A stretch of DNA of 64,000 nucleotides from Streptosporangium sp. NBC_01495. Its GTDB lineage: Bacteria; Actinomycetota; Actinomycetes; Streptosporangiales; Streptosporangiaceae. The notes beneath the pieces are model-generated. The model was given only the letters and a program-made list of their open reading frames with translations. It was not told the origin of the DNA and did not search any database. Location of the stretch: contig NZ_CP109430.1 in assembly GCF_036250735.1 (NCBI RefSeq), positions 3,286,001 through 3,350,000 on the forward strand, given 5' to 3'. Below, piece after piece: positions 45,447-52,698 of this stretch (its first letter is position 1; each line of letters begins with the position of its first letter). A program made the position numbers and the translations under genes.

Positions 45447-46814
45447 ATGGACCCGAACAGGAATGAGCAGCAGGGCACACCGGCCGAGGCGACCCCCGGG
45501 AACGACGGCTGGACCCAGTTCGGCAAGGTTCCGCCGCGCGCCGGCGCCTACCGTGCCGGCGCCGACACCGGGCCGCAGCCGACGCTGATCCACCCGGTGC
45601 CGGAACAGCTCGCCGCCGAGGCGCCCGGAGGGGCCGGGGGGCCCGGGGGATACGGGGGAGCGGGGGGACCGGGGGCGGTCCCCCCGCAGCGAGGACGGCT
45701 CACCGCCGGGCAGAGGATAGGCACCGGTCTCGCACTGGCGGCCATGGCCGTCGGTGGCGGAGTCGCGGGGGCCTTCGTCGCGACGAGTTTCAACGGCAGC
45801 GCCACCGCCCAGGTCTCGTCGTCCAGCCCGGTGGTCAGCCAGGTCGGCAACGTGACCACGGTCGCCGACATCGCCCAGGCCGTCCAGCCCTCCGTGGTGT
45901 CGATCGAGATCAGGACCGCCGCCGGTGGGGGCGAGGGGTCCGGGGTGGTCCTGTCGGCCGACGGCCTGATCCTGACCAACAACCACGTGGTGGAGGCTGG
46001 GGGCCAGGGGGGTCCGGGCAGCCAGGTGACCGTCAAGTTCAGCGACGGGAAGTCCGCCACCGCGAAGATCATCGGCACCGACCCGGCCACCGACCTCGCG
46101 GTCATCAAGGCGGAGGGCGTCTCCGGCCTCACCAAGGCCTCGCTCGGCGACAGCGACCGGCTGAAGGTGGGTGACTCCGTCCTCGCCATCGGCAGCCCGC
46201 TCGGCCTGTCCGGCTCGGTCACCGCCGGGATCGTCAGCGCGCTGAACCGTACCCTGACCGTCGGCGGCGACCAGGGCCAGCAGCAGCTCCCGCCCGGCTG
46301 GGGCAGGCAGCAGCAGAGCGGAAGCGGGAGCACCACCATCGGCGGCGCCATCCAGACCGACGCGGCGATCAACCCCGGCAACTCGGGAGGGGCGCTGGTC
46401 AACGCGGCCGGGCAGGTGGTGGGGATCAACACCGCCATCGCCACCAACGGCGGGGAGGGCAGCATCGGCGTCGGCTTCGCCATCCCCATCACCACCGCCA
46501 ACCAGGTCGCCCAGCAGCTCATCGAGAGCGGCAAGGTCTCCCACGCCTTCCTGGGCGTGAGCGTGACCGACGCCACCGGGGACGCGGGCGGCGCCCTGGT
46601 CGGCCAGGTCACCGAGGGAAGCCCCGCGGCCAAGGCGGGCATCGAGCAGGGCGACCTGATCACCAAGATCAACAACACGGTCGTGGACGAGGCCGCCACC
46701 GTGGTCGGAGCCGTCCGCGGCTTCAAGCCCGGCCAGCAGGTGACCATCGCCTACGTCCGCGACGGGCGGCCCGGCACCGTCACCGTGACCCTCGCCGAGA
46801 AGACCGGCGAGTAA
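45447..46814 (+). CDS. HtrA/DegP-like membrane serine protease with PDZ domain
   Basis: 455 residues. Cytoplasmic Gly/Pro-rich N terminus (GGAGGPGGYGGAGGPGAVPP), one membrane helix (TGLALAAMAVGGGVAGAFVA), then an S1C trypsin-like domain with His in LTNNHVVE, Asp in ATDLAVIK and Ser in NPGNSGGALVN, and a C-terminal PDZ domain (FLGVSVTDA to the end). It should degrade or refold damaged proteins outside the membrane. ATG 45447 follows GGGGGA; a TTG 12 bp upstream is less likely. A 19-bp hairpin follows. Confidence 0.94.
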   Translation: MDPNRNEQQGTPAEATPGNDGWTQFGKVPPRAGAYRAGADTGPQPTLIHPVPEQLAAEAPGGAGGPGGYGGAGGPGAVPPQRGRLTAGQRIGTGLALAAMAVGGGVAGAFVATSFNGSATAQVSSSSPVVSQVGNVTTVADIAQAVQPSVVSIEIRTAAGGGEGSGVVLSADGLILTNNHVVEAGGQGGPGSQVTVKFSDGKSATAKIIGTDPATDLAVIKAEGVSGLTKASLGDSDRLKVGDSVLAIGSPLGLSGSVTAGIVSALNRTLTVGGDQGQQQLPPGWGRQQQSGSGSTTIGGAIQTDAAINPGNSGGALVNAAGQVVGINTAIATNGGEGSIGVGFAIPITTANQVAQQLIESGKVSHAFLGVSVTDATGDAGGALVGQVTEGSPAAKAGIEQGDLITKINNTVVDEAATVVGAVRGFKPGQQVTIAYVRDGRPGTVTVTLAEKTGE

Positions 46815-46829
46815 CGGCTCAGGGGCGGG

Positions 46830-46874
46830 CGCGCCGCCGGGGTCGTGGACATGTGCCACGACCCCGGCGGCGCG
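46830..46874 (+). terminator. 19-bp-stem terminator after the HtrA gene
   Basis: CGCGCCGCCGGGGTCGTGG (46830-46848) pairs perfectly with 46856-46874 around the 7-nt loop ACATGTG. It begins 15 bp after the stop codon. Confidence 0.8.
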
Positions 46875-46941
46875 TTCATGTCCGGGCCCCGTCGTCCGGG
46901 GATTCCCGAGATACCGCTCTCTCGCTTCGCGGGCAGGATGC

Positions 46942-46960
46942 CAGGAGTTCGAATCTCCTG
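46942..46960 (+). other. Isolated tRNA T-arm-like sequence
   Basis: CAGGAGTTCGAATCTCCTG forms a 6-bp stem (5 bp plus a C-G pair) around TTCGAAT, a perfect T-loop. No matching acceptor strand, D-arm or anticodon arm is found upstream, so this is not a tRNA gene; it may be the scar of one, as left by elements that integrate at tRNA 3' ends, or coincidence. Confidence 0.4.
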
Positions 46961-47062
46961 ATATGGCGGCCGCCGTTCGTCAGCTGAGCCGGGTGTGTAC
47001 GAAGATGTGGGCGCGGCCGGATCCGGCGGGGTCATGGGGCCAGACGAAGCCCGTATGATCGC

Positions 47063-47160
47063 GGAACGGCCTTCGATCTGTACGCGGGAATTCCGGTCAC
47101 CGAATACGCGGCGGCCCTGAAATGGTACGAACGGCTGTTGGGCTCTTCCCAGCCGGACCC
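47063..47160 (+). pseudogene. Fragment of a VOC (glyoxalase-like) gene
   Basis: The frame reads FDLYAGIPVTEYAAALKWYE then RLLGSS (47072-47149), which matches the start of small actinobacterial VOC-fold proteins (AGIPVxDYxAALxWYERLLG). No start codon with a ribosome binding site precedes it, and the following codons (QPDPVGVLALPTS...) do not continue the fold, so only the first 25-30 residues of the family remain. The surrounding 46875-47309 shows no other gene. Confidence 0.55.
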
Positions 47161-47309
47161 GGTCGGCGTGTTGGCGCTTCCGACCTCCGTCGTGCGGTGG
47201 CACCGGGCGAGACCGGCAAGCGACAGCCCGGCCAATCCGAACAGCGGGATGCCACGAACAAGGAGAAAAAGTAATCGGCGGGAAAGCCGGTCATTTCTCA
47301 GGGGTTCTC

Positions 47310-47966
47310 GTGGACGATCCGCCACCGAGGTTGTGCGCCCAGCGAATTATCGTCGGCCGCGCGGGCGAACTGCCGGCGTGGCTGCTCGATGGTATGTTCC
47401 GCTTGCGGCACGAAGTGTTCTACGAGCGCCTGCGCTGGGACGTCGACAGCGTTCACGGCATGGAACGCGATTTCTACGATGACTGCGATCCGGTCTACGT
47501 GATCAGCTATCGGGTGGACTGCCAGGAGGTCACGGGGTGCTGCCGGCTGCTGCCCACCGACGGCCGTTACATGCTCCCCGAGGTCTTTTCCGAGACGTTG
47601 CGCGGTGGTGCGGCTCCTCGTGATCCGGCCATCTGGGAGCTGAGCCGCCTGGCCACCGGCCGGGGCGGGTCTCGTACCGTGGCGGCGGGTCTCGGCCCCC
47701 TCGCTCGTGCGCTGCTCTGGAAGGCGTTCCGCTGGGTCGATCGGCACGGCGAAGCGGTGGTAGCGGTTTCGGGCGTGGCCCTGGAGCGCAGCGTGAATGC
47801 GATGGGTGTTCCTACCCGGCGATTAGGCGATGGCCAAGCGGCGCGCCTCGGCAAGCTTCTCTGCTCCGCCTACATCACCTCGACCAGGGATTTTCTGGAA
47901 AACGCGCCCCCTGTTCCGGAAATGGAGACTGATTGTCACGGCGGTTGTGCCGCCGCTCGGGGCTGA
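47310..47966 (+). CDS. LuxI-family acyl-homoserine-lactone synthase homologue
   Basis: 218 residues, the length of LuxI proteins. The eight residues conserved in that family are all here: R33 and F37 (FRLRHEVFYERLRW), W43, D54 and D57 (GMERDFYDDCDPVYVI), R79 (TGCCRLLPT), E110 and R113 (IWELSRLATG). These enzymes join an acyl chain from acyl-ACP to S-adenosylmethionine to make an N-acyl-homoserine lactone signal. GTG 47310 follows CAGGGGTT. Leu172 is encoded by TTA (47823-47825), a rare codon in actinomycetes that can make translation depend on bldA tRNA. GC is about 66% over 47341-47940 (hand count), below the neighbours. No luxR-type gene is in the window. A FeeM-type N-acyl amino acid synthase is the main alternative, since it shares the fold; WELSRLA and the E-x-D-x-x-D pattern favour LuxI. 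Confidence 0.85.
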   Translation: MDDPPPRLCAQRIIVGRAGELPAWLLDGMFRLRHEVFYERLRWDVDSVHGMERDFYDDCDPVYVISYRVDCQEVTGCCRLLPTDGRYMLPEVFSETLRGGAAPRDPAIWELSRLATGRGGSRTVAAGLGPLARALLWKAFRWVDRHGEAVVAVSGVALERSVNAMGVPTRRLGDGQAARLGKLLCSAYITSTRDFLENAPPVPEMETDCHGGCAAARG

Positions 47967-48092
47967 GAGGCGACGTGGAAGGCCGTAGGCAGGTGCCGGC
48001 CGGTACGTCCGAAGCACACGCCGCCACGCCCGTTCTACCGGGCTCTACCGGACAGTAGGACGACGGTGGATCGCCGTGGACCGTATGCGCAG

Positions 48093-48127
48093 GTGGGGGC
48101 GGGTATCGCCCATAGTTCCGCCCCCAC
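48093..48127. terminator. Bidirectional hairpin between the LuxI-like gene and cydC
   Basis: GTGGGGGCGG (48093-48102) pairs perfectly with CCGCCCCCAC (48118-48127) around a 15-nt loop. It lies between the ends of convergent genes. Nothing else is seen in 47967-48183. Confidence 0.65.
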
Positions 48128-48183
48128 CCGGGTGGCTTTGAACGCGGCTCTTCGAACGCGGTCAGGAAGCGCTTCGGGGGTGC

Positions 48184-50079
48184 TCAGCGCCCGGCGGTCA
48201 GCGCCTCCGACCGCCACAGGTCGCGGTAGTAGCCGGGAGCGGACACCAGCTCCCGGTGGGTGCCCCGCTGCGTCACCGAACCGTTCTCCAGCACGACGAT
48301 CTCGTCCATCGGCTCCAGCCCGCGCAGGCGGTGCGTGACGAGCAGCGTCGTGTGGCCGTGGGTGGCGTCCAGGAGGTCGGCCATGAGCGCGTCCGCCGTC
48401 GTCTCGTCCAGAGCCTCGGCCGGCTCGTCCAGCAGCAGCACCGGCGGGTCGTGCAGCAGCGCCCTCGCCAGAGCCAGCCGCTGCAGTTGGCCCCCGGACA
48501 CCGTACGCCCGTCCTCCCCGAGCACCGCGTCCCAGCCGGTCCGCTCCACCCACCGGTCCAGGCGTGCTCGCCGCACCGCCTCGGCCAGCTCACCGTCACC
48601 GGCCTCCGGGCCCGCCAGCCGCAGGTTGTCCCGTACCGATGTCTGGAACACGTACGGATCCTGCGTGAGCCCGGTCATCACCCGCCGGGTGTCGTCGGCG
48701 GCCAGCTCCCGGACGTCCACCCCGCTGATCCGGATCGTCCCCGACTCGGGCTCGACGAGGCGCATCAGGGCCGACAGCAGGGTGCTCTTCCCCGCGCCGC
48801 TGGGGCCGACCAGGGCGACGCGCCTGCCGGGGGTGAGGGTCAGGCTGACGCCGTCCAGCGCGGGGGGAAGTCCGGGGCCGTGCCGGACCACCAGGTCCTC
48901 GACGTCGACGGTGGGCGGCCCGTCGGGGACCGCGACGGGAACGGCCGGGTCGGCCACCGCCGGTGGGGTCGCGCCCACCTCCCGCAGGCGGCGCAGGGCG
49001 GCGAGCACCCCGGTCAGCCGCTCCCCTGCCGCGGCCATCGGCAGCACCGGCTCGAAGCACACCAGCGAGATCAGCGCGAGCACCGCGGTGGTCACGGCTC
49101 CCGCCCCGGAGTTCCTCGCCAGCAGGACGACGGCCGCCACGGTCAGCCCCTGGGTGAGCAGGCCCAGGGCCGAGGCCACCGCGTTCGCCCGCGCCTGCCT
49201 GCGCTCCAGCGCCGCCAGCCGGGCATCGGTCTCGGCGGCGGCGGCCAGTGCCCGCTCGTCCGCCCCGTAGGCGGCCAGGTCGGCCGCCCCGTGCACCAGG
49301 TCGGCGACCCGGGCCGCGAGGTCCGCCCGCGCCGGGGCGATCCGCGCCGACCAGCGCCGCGCGGCGGCGGCCGTGCCCGCCGGGATCAGCACCCCGGCCA
49401 CCAGCAGCCCGGCCAGGAGCGCCGGCACCGCCACCGGGAGCAGGAACAGCCCGATCACCACCGCGGCCACGGCGGTGACCAGCGCCGCGATCGCCGGGAG
49501 CAGGCAGCGTACGAGCAGGTCCTGTACCGCGTCGGTGTCGTCGACCATGCGGCTGAGCAGGTCGGCCCCCCGCTGGTTCAGCGATCCCGCGGGGATGAGC
49601 GCCTGGTAGAGCCGCTCCCTGGTCGTCGCCTGGGCCCGCAGAGCCACGTCGTGACCGGCCAGGCGCTCCCCGTAGCGGAAGACGCCCTTGGTCGTCGCGA
49701 ACGCCCTCACCCCGACGATCGCCACGCTCAGCGCCGCCAGCGGCGGTTGCTCGGCGGCCCTGGTGATGAGCCAGGCGGCGGACCCGATCAGCCCGAGCCC
49801 GACCAGCTCGGCCGCCGCCCCCGCCGCCGCCGCGAGGACCAGCCGCCCGCCGGTCCGGCTCGCCGGTCGCTCACCTGTCCGCTCCACCGGCTCCTCGTCG
49901 GTCCGGCTCGTCGGCCGCCCGCCGGTCCGGTCCACCGGCTTCCCGCCGGTTCGGCCCGTCGGCCGTTCGTCTGTCCGGCCCGCAGGTCGCCCGTCGGTTC
50001 GGTCCACCGGTCGTTCGTCTGTCCGGGGCGCCGGTCGTCCACCCGCTCGGCCCGCCGGGATCCCGTCGGCGTCGGTCAC
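48184..50079 (-). CDS. cydC: Thiol/heme ABC exporter subunit CydC
   Basis: 631 residues. An unusual N terminus of about 80 residues consists of an eight-residue repeat (RTDERPVD, RTDGRPAG, RTDERPTG, RTGGKPVD and so on). Then six membrane helices (about 85-350) and an ABC domain with Walker A VGPSGAGKSTLLSALM, Q-loop LTQDPYVF, signature VSGGQLQRLALARAL and Walker B VLLLDEPAEALD. With CydD it exports cysteine/glutathione or handles heme for assembly of cytochrome bd. Overlaps cydD by 4 bp. It is the last gene of the cydABDC operon. The true start might be downstream of the repeat, but no ATG with a ribosome binding site was found there. Confidence 0.92.
   Translation of the reverse strand: MTDADGIPAGRAGGRPAPRTDERPVDRTDGRPAGRTDERPTGRTGGKPVDRTGGRPTSRTDEEPVERTGERPASRTGGRLVLAAAAGAAAELVGLGLIGSAAWLITRAAEQPPLAALSVAIVGVRAFATTKGVFRYGERLAGHDVALRAQATTRERLYQALIPAGSLNQRGADLLSRMVDDTDAVQDLLVRCLLPAIAALVTAVAAVVIGLFLLPVAVPALLAGLLVAGVLIPAGTAAAARRWSARIAPARADLAARVADLVHGAADLAAYGADERALAAAAETDARLAALERRQARANAVASALGLLTQGLTVAAVVLLARNSGAGAVTTAVLALISLVCFEPVLPMAAAGERLTGVLAALRRLREVGATPPAVADPAVPVAVPDGPPTVDVEDLVVRHGPGLPPALDGVSLTLTPGRRVALVGPSGAGKSTLLSALMRLVEPESGTIRISGVDVRELAADDTRRVMTGLTQDPYVFQTSVRDNLRLAGPEAGDGELAEAVRRARLDRWVERTGWDAVLGEDGRTVSGGQLQRLALARALLHDPPVLLLDEPAEALDETTADALMADLLDATHGHTTLLVTHRLRGLEPMDEIVVLENGSVTQRGTHRELVSAPGYYRDLWRSEALTAGR
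49855..50045. repeat. 24-bp coding repeat at the 5' end of cydC
   Basis: On the minus strand seven to eight units of 24 bp code for RT(D/G)xxPxx. Copies differ at several bases, mostly keeping the RT and P codons. The period is an exact multiple of three, so the frame is kept. Confidence 0.85.
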
Positions 50080-51893
50080 GAGGAGATCTCCTCTCGTGTC
50101 CCCGCCCGGGGTCTCTCCCCGGCCACCACGCGGCCGTCGGCGATCCGGATCACCCGGTCGGCCAGGTCGATCATCGCGGGCCGGTGGGCGACGATCACGG
50201 CGGTGCGGCCCTCGGCGAGGTCGCGGGTCGCGCTCACGACCGCGCCCTCGCTGCGGCCGTCGAGTCGCGCGGTCGGCTCGTCCAGCAGGAGCAGCCCGGC
50301 GTCCGGGCGGCAGAACGCGCGGGCCAGCGCGACCCGCTGCCGTTGCCCGGCCGACAGGTTCGTCCCCCGCTCGCCGAGCACGGTGTCGTACCCCTCCGGC
50401 AGCGCCGTGACGAACTCGTCGGCCTGCGCGGCCCGCGCCGCGGCCCTGATCTCGCCGATGGTCGCGCCGGGGGCGCCGAGCCCGATGTTGTCGGCCACCG
50501 AGGTGGCGAAGAGGTGCGGGCGCTGCGGTACGAACGCCAGTCGCGCGCGCCAGGAGTCGTGGTCACCGATCTCGGCACCGTCGACCAGCACCCTGCCCTC
50601 CGAGGGGGTGACGAAGCCGAGCAGCAGGTGGAGCAGGGTGCTCTTGCCCGCTCCGCTCTCGCCGACCAGCGCCACCCGTTCACCGGGCGCGATCACCAGC
50701 GACACGTCCTCCAGCGCGGCCTCCTCCCGGTCCGGGTAGCGCACCGTGACGTGCTCCAGCCGGATCTCCGGCGCCCTTCCCGCCCCGGATCCCGGCGCCG
50801 GTCCCGATTCCGGTCCAGGTCCCGGTTTCCGCGGGGTTCCCGCCGCCGTACGCGTGCCCGCCTGCCCGTCGCGCGGAAGCCCCGCCTCGGAGACCTCGGA
50901 GACCTCGGAGACCTCGAAGACCTCAGGGACCTCTGAGGTCCCCGAGACCTTCGCCGCCCCGGTCTCGCCGTCGAGTACGGAGAACGCCTCGTCGGCGGCG
51001 GCTACCCCCTCCATCGCCGCGTGGAACCTGCCACCCATGTTGCGCAGCGGCAGGTACGCCTCCGGCGCCAGGAGCAGGACCAGCAGCGCGGTCGACAGGT
51101 CCAGGGAACCGGACAGCAGCCGCAGGCCCACCGGGACGGCGACCAGGGCCAGTGACAGGGACGCGGCCAGCTCCAGCACCAGCGAGGACAGGAACGCCAC
51201 CCGCAGCGTGCGCATCGTCGCGACCCGGTGGGCGTCGGCCACCCGCCGGATCACCTCCGCCTGGTAGCGGGCCCTGCCGAAGGCGCGCAGCGTGGGAAGG
51301 CCCCTGACCACGTCCAGGAAGTGCCCGCCGAGGCGGGACAGGGCCTTCCACTGGCGTTCGGTCACGGCCTTGGTGTGCATGCCGACCAGCGCCCCGAAGA
51401 TCGGGATGAGCGGCAGCGTGACCAGCACGATCACCGCGCTGGCCAGGTCGGCGGTGAACAATCGGACGAGCACCGCGATCGGCACGACGCCCGCGACGGC
51501 CACCGCGGGCAGGTAGCCCGACAGGTAGGGGTCGAGGGCGTCCAGACCCCGGCCGGTCAGGGTCACCAGCTCGCCCGAGCGCTGGGAGGCCGGCCTGACG
51601 GGGCCCAGATCCCGCAGCCGCGCCAGCAGGCGGTGCCGCAGGGCGGACTTCACCCCGGTGGTCATGCGCCCGGCGGCGATCCCCTGCCCCAGGGTGAGCA
51701 GCGCCCGGACGCCGACGACCAGCGCCAGCAGGACCAGGGCCGGGGCCGCGAACCGCCCGGACAGCACCCCGGCGAGCAGCTCCGCCTGGACGAGGACGAG
51801 CAGCCCGGTCAGGACGGCGGCGGCCAGGCACACGGCCAGGTGACGGCGGACGGCCCGCTCGCCCAGTGCCAGCCGTACGAGATCCTTGTGCAT
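50076..51893 (-). CDS. cydD: Thiol/heme ABC exporter subunit CydD
   Basis: 605 residues. Six membrane helices in the first 300 residues, with VRPASQRSGELVTLTGRGLD and GRARYQAEVIRRV typical of CydD, then an ABC domain with Walker A VGESGAGKSTLLHLLL, signature LSAGQRQRVALARAF and Walker B LLLLDEPTARLD. The linker between the two (about residues 325-385) is expanded with a 9-bp repeat coding SEV/FEV units and a Pro/Gly-rich stretch. Start at ATG 51893, which gives the standard N terminus HKDLVRLALG. Partner of CydC. Confidence 0.93.
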   Translation of the reverse strand: MHKDLVRLALGERAVRRHLAVCLAAAVLTGLLVLVQAELLAGVLSGRFAAPALVLLALVVGVRALLTLGQGIAAGRMTTGVKSALRHRLLARLRDLGPVRPASQRSGELVTLTGRGLDALDPYLSGYLPAVAVAGVVPIAVLVRLFTADLASAVIVLVTLPLIPIFGALVGMHTKAVTERQWKALSRLGGHFLDVVRGLPTLRAFGRARYQAEVIRRVADAHRVATMRTLRVAFLSSLVLELAASLSLALVAVPVGLRLLSGSLDLSTALLVLLLAPEAYLPLRNMGGRFHAAMEGVAAADEAFSVLDGETGAAKVSGTSEVPEVFEVSEVSEVSEAGLPRDGQAGTRTAAGTPRKPGPGPESGPAPGSGAGRAPEIRLEHVTVRYPDREEAALEDVSLVIAPGERVALVGESGAGKSTLLHLLLGFVTPSEGRVLVDGAEIGDHDSWRARLAFVPQRPHLFATSVADNIGLGAPGATIGEIRAAARAAQADEFVTALPEGYDTVLGERGTNLSAGQRQRVALARAFCRPDAGLLLLDEPTARLDGRSEGAVVSATRDLAEGRTAVIVAHRPAMIDLADRVIRIADGRVVAGERPRAGTREEISS

Positions 51894-51909
51894 GCCAACC
51901 CTAGGGAGC

Positions 51910-52680
51910 TCAGAAGAACGACGGAACCCGATCGGAGGCGGCGCGCCCGGGGCCGAACGTCCGCCACACCCATACTTGCCCACCCACCATGACCGGCGCG
52001 AAGGGCAGAATCATGACACTCAACACATTTAGCGTCCCGGCGGGCGCCGTACGGTCGAGCAGCCAGGGGGCGAGTACGGCGAGCAGCACCGCGACGGGCG
52101 CCGCGGCGGCGCACGCGGAGAGCAGGAGCGCCCGCCCGGTGCGGCGCGCGCCGGTCACCCGGCCTGGCAGCCGCCACGAGGCGAACGTCCAGCCGTGGAA
52201 GGCGAGCAGCGCGGCCACCACCAGCCCGCCCGCCAGTCCCGGCAGGCTGATCGCGGATCCCGTCAGGCCGCCGGCCACCGCGACCAGGGCCATGCCCCAG
52301 CTCAGCGCCAGGCCGTACGAGCCGACGACGATCGCCCAGTCCCAGGTCGCCCGCCACGCGCCCCCGTCGGCGCGGCGGCGGAACCAGAGCCCGGCGTCGC
52401 GCACGATCCACGACACCAGCAGGGAGACCACCAGCGGATAGAGGCCGAACAGCACATCTCCCTCGATCGAGGGGAACACGCCGAACAGCACGCCCGCCAC
52501 GGCCACCAGCCACACCTCGTTGGCCAGGACGAACGGCGCCATGGCGGCGACGATCCCGTCCCGGTCCCGCTGTGTCCTGCCGAGTACGGGGAGCAGCATG
52601 CCCAGGCCGATGTCGAAGCCCTCCAGGGCGAAGTAGCCGATCAGCAGGAGTGCGAACACGCCTAGCCAGAGGATGTCCAC
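51910..52680 (-). CDS. cydB: Cytochrome bd oxidase subunit II (CydB), short form
   Basis: 256 residues against about 330-380 in most bacteria. The start (LWLGVFALLLIGYFALEGFDIGLGMLLPVLG) is clearly CydB, and the end (VMILPFAPVMVGGQVWVWRTF) matches the last helix, so the loss is internal, in the second half. The usual GPxWDGNEVWL reads MAPFVLANEVWLV, without Trp and Asp. It lies 18 bp after cydA and 16 bp before cydD in one operon. Still likely to form a membrane complex with CydA. Confidence 0.85.
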   Translation of the reverse strand: MDILWLGVFALLLIGYFALEGFDIGLGMLLPVLGRTQRDRDGIVAAMAPFVLANEVWLVAVAGVLFGVFPSIEGDVLFGLYPLVVSLLVSWIVRDAGLWFRRRADGGAWRATWDWAIVVGSYGLALSWGMALVAVAGGLTGSAISLPGLAGGLVVAALLAFHGWTFASWRLPGRVTGARRTGRALLLSACAAAAPVAVLLAVLAPWLLDRTAPAGTLNVLSVMILPFAPVMVGGQVWVWRTFGPGRAASDRVPSFF

Positions 52681-52698
52681 GGTCTCTCCCTAGAAGCT

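Noticed and set aside
46900..46970. A complete tRNA gene around the T-arm-like sequence
   Set aside because: No acceptor complement (CCATATC-like), D-arm or anticodon stem can be found upstream; only the T-arm fits.
47167..47309. A lux box upstream of the LuxI-like gene
   Set aside because: No 18-20 bp dyad of the LuxR-operator type was found.
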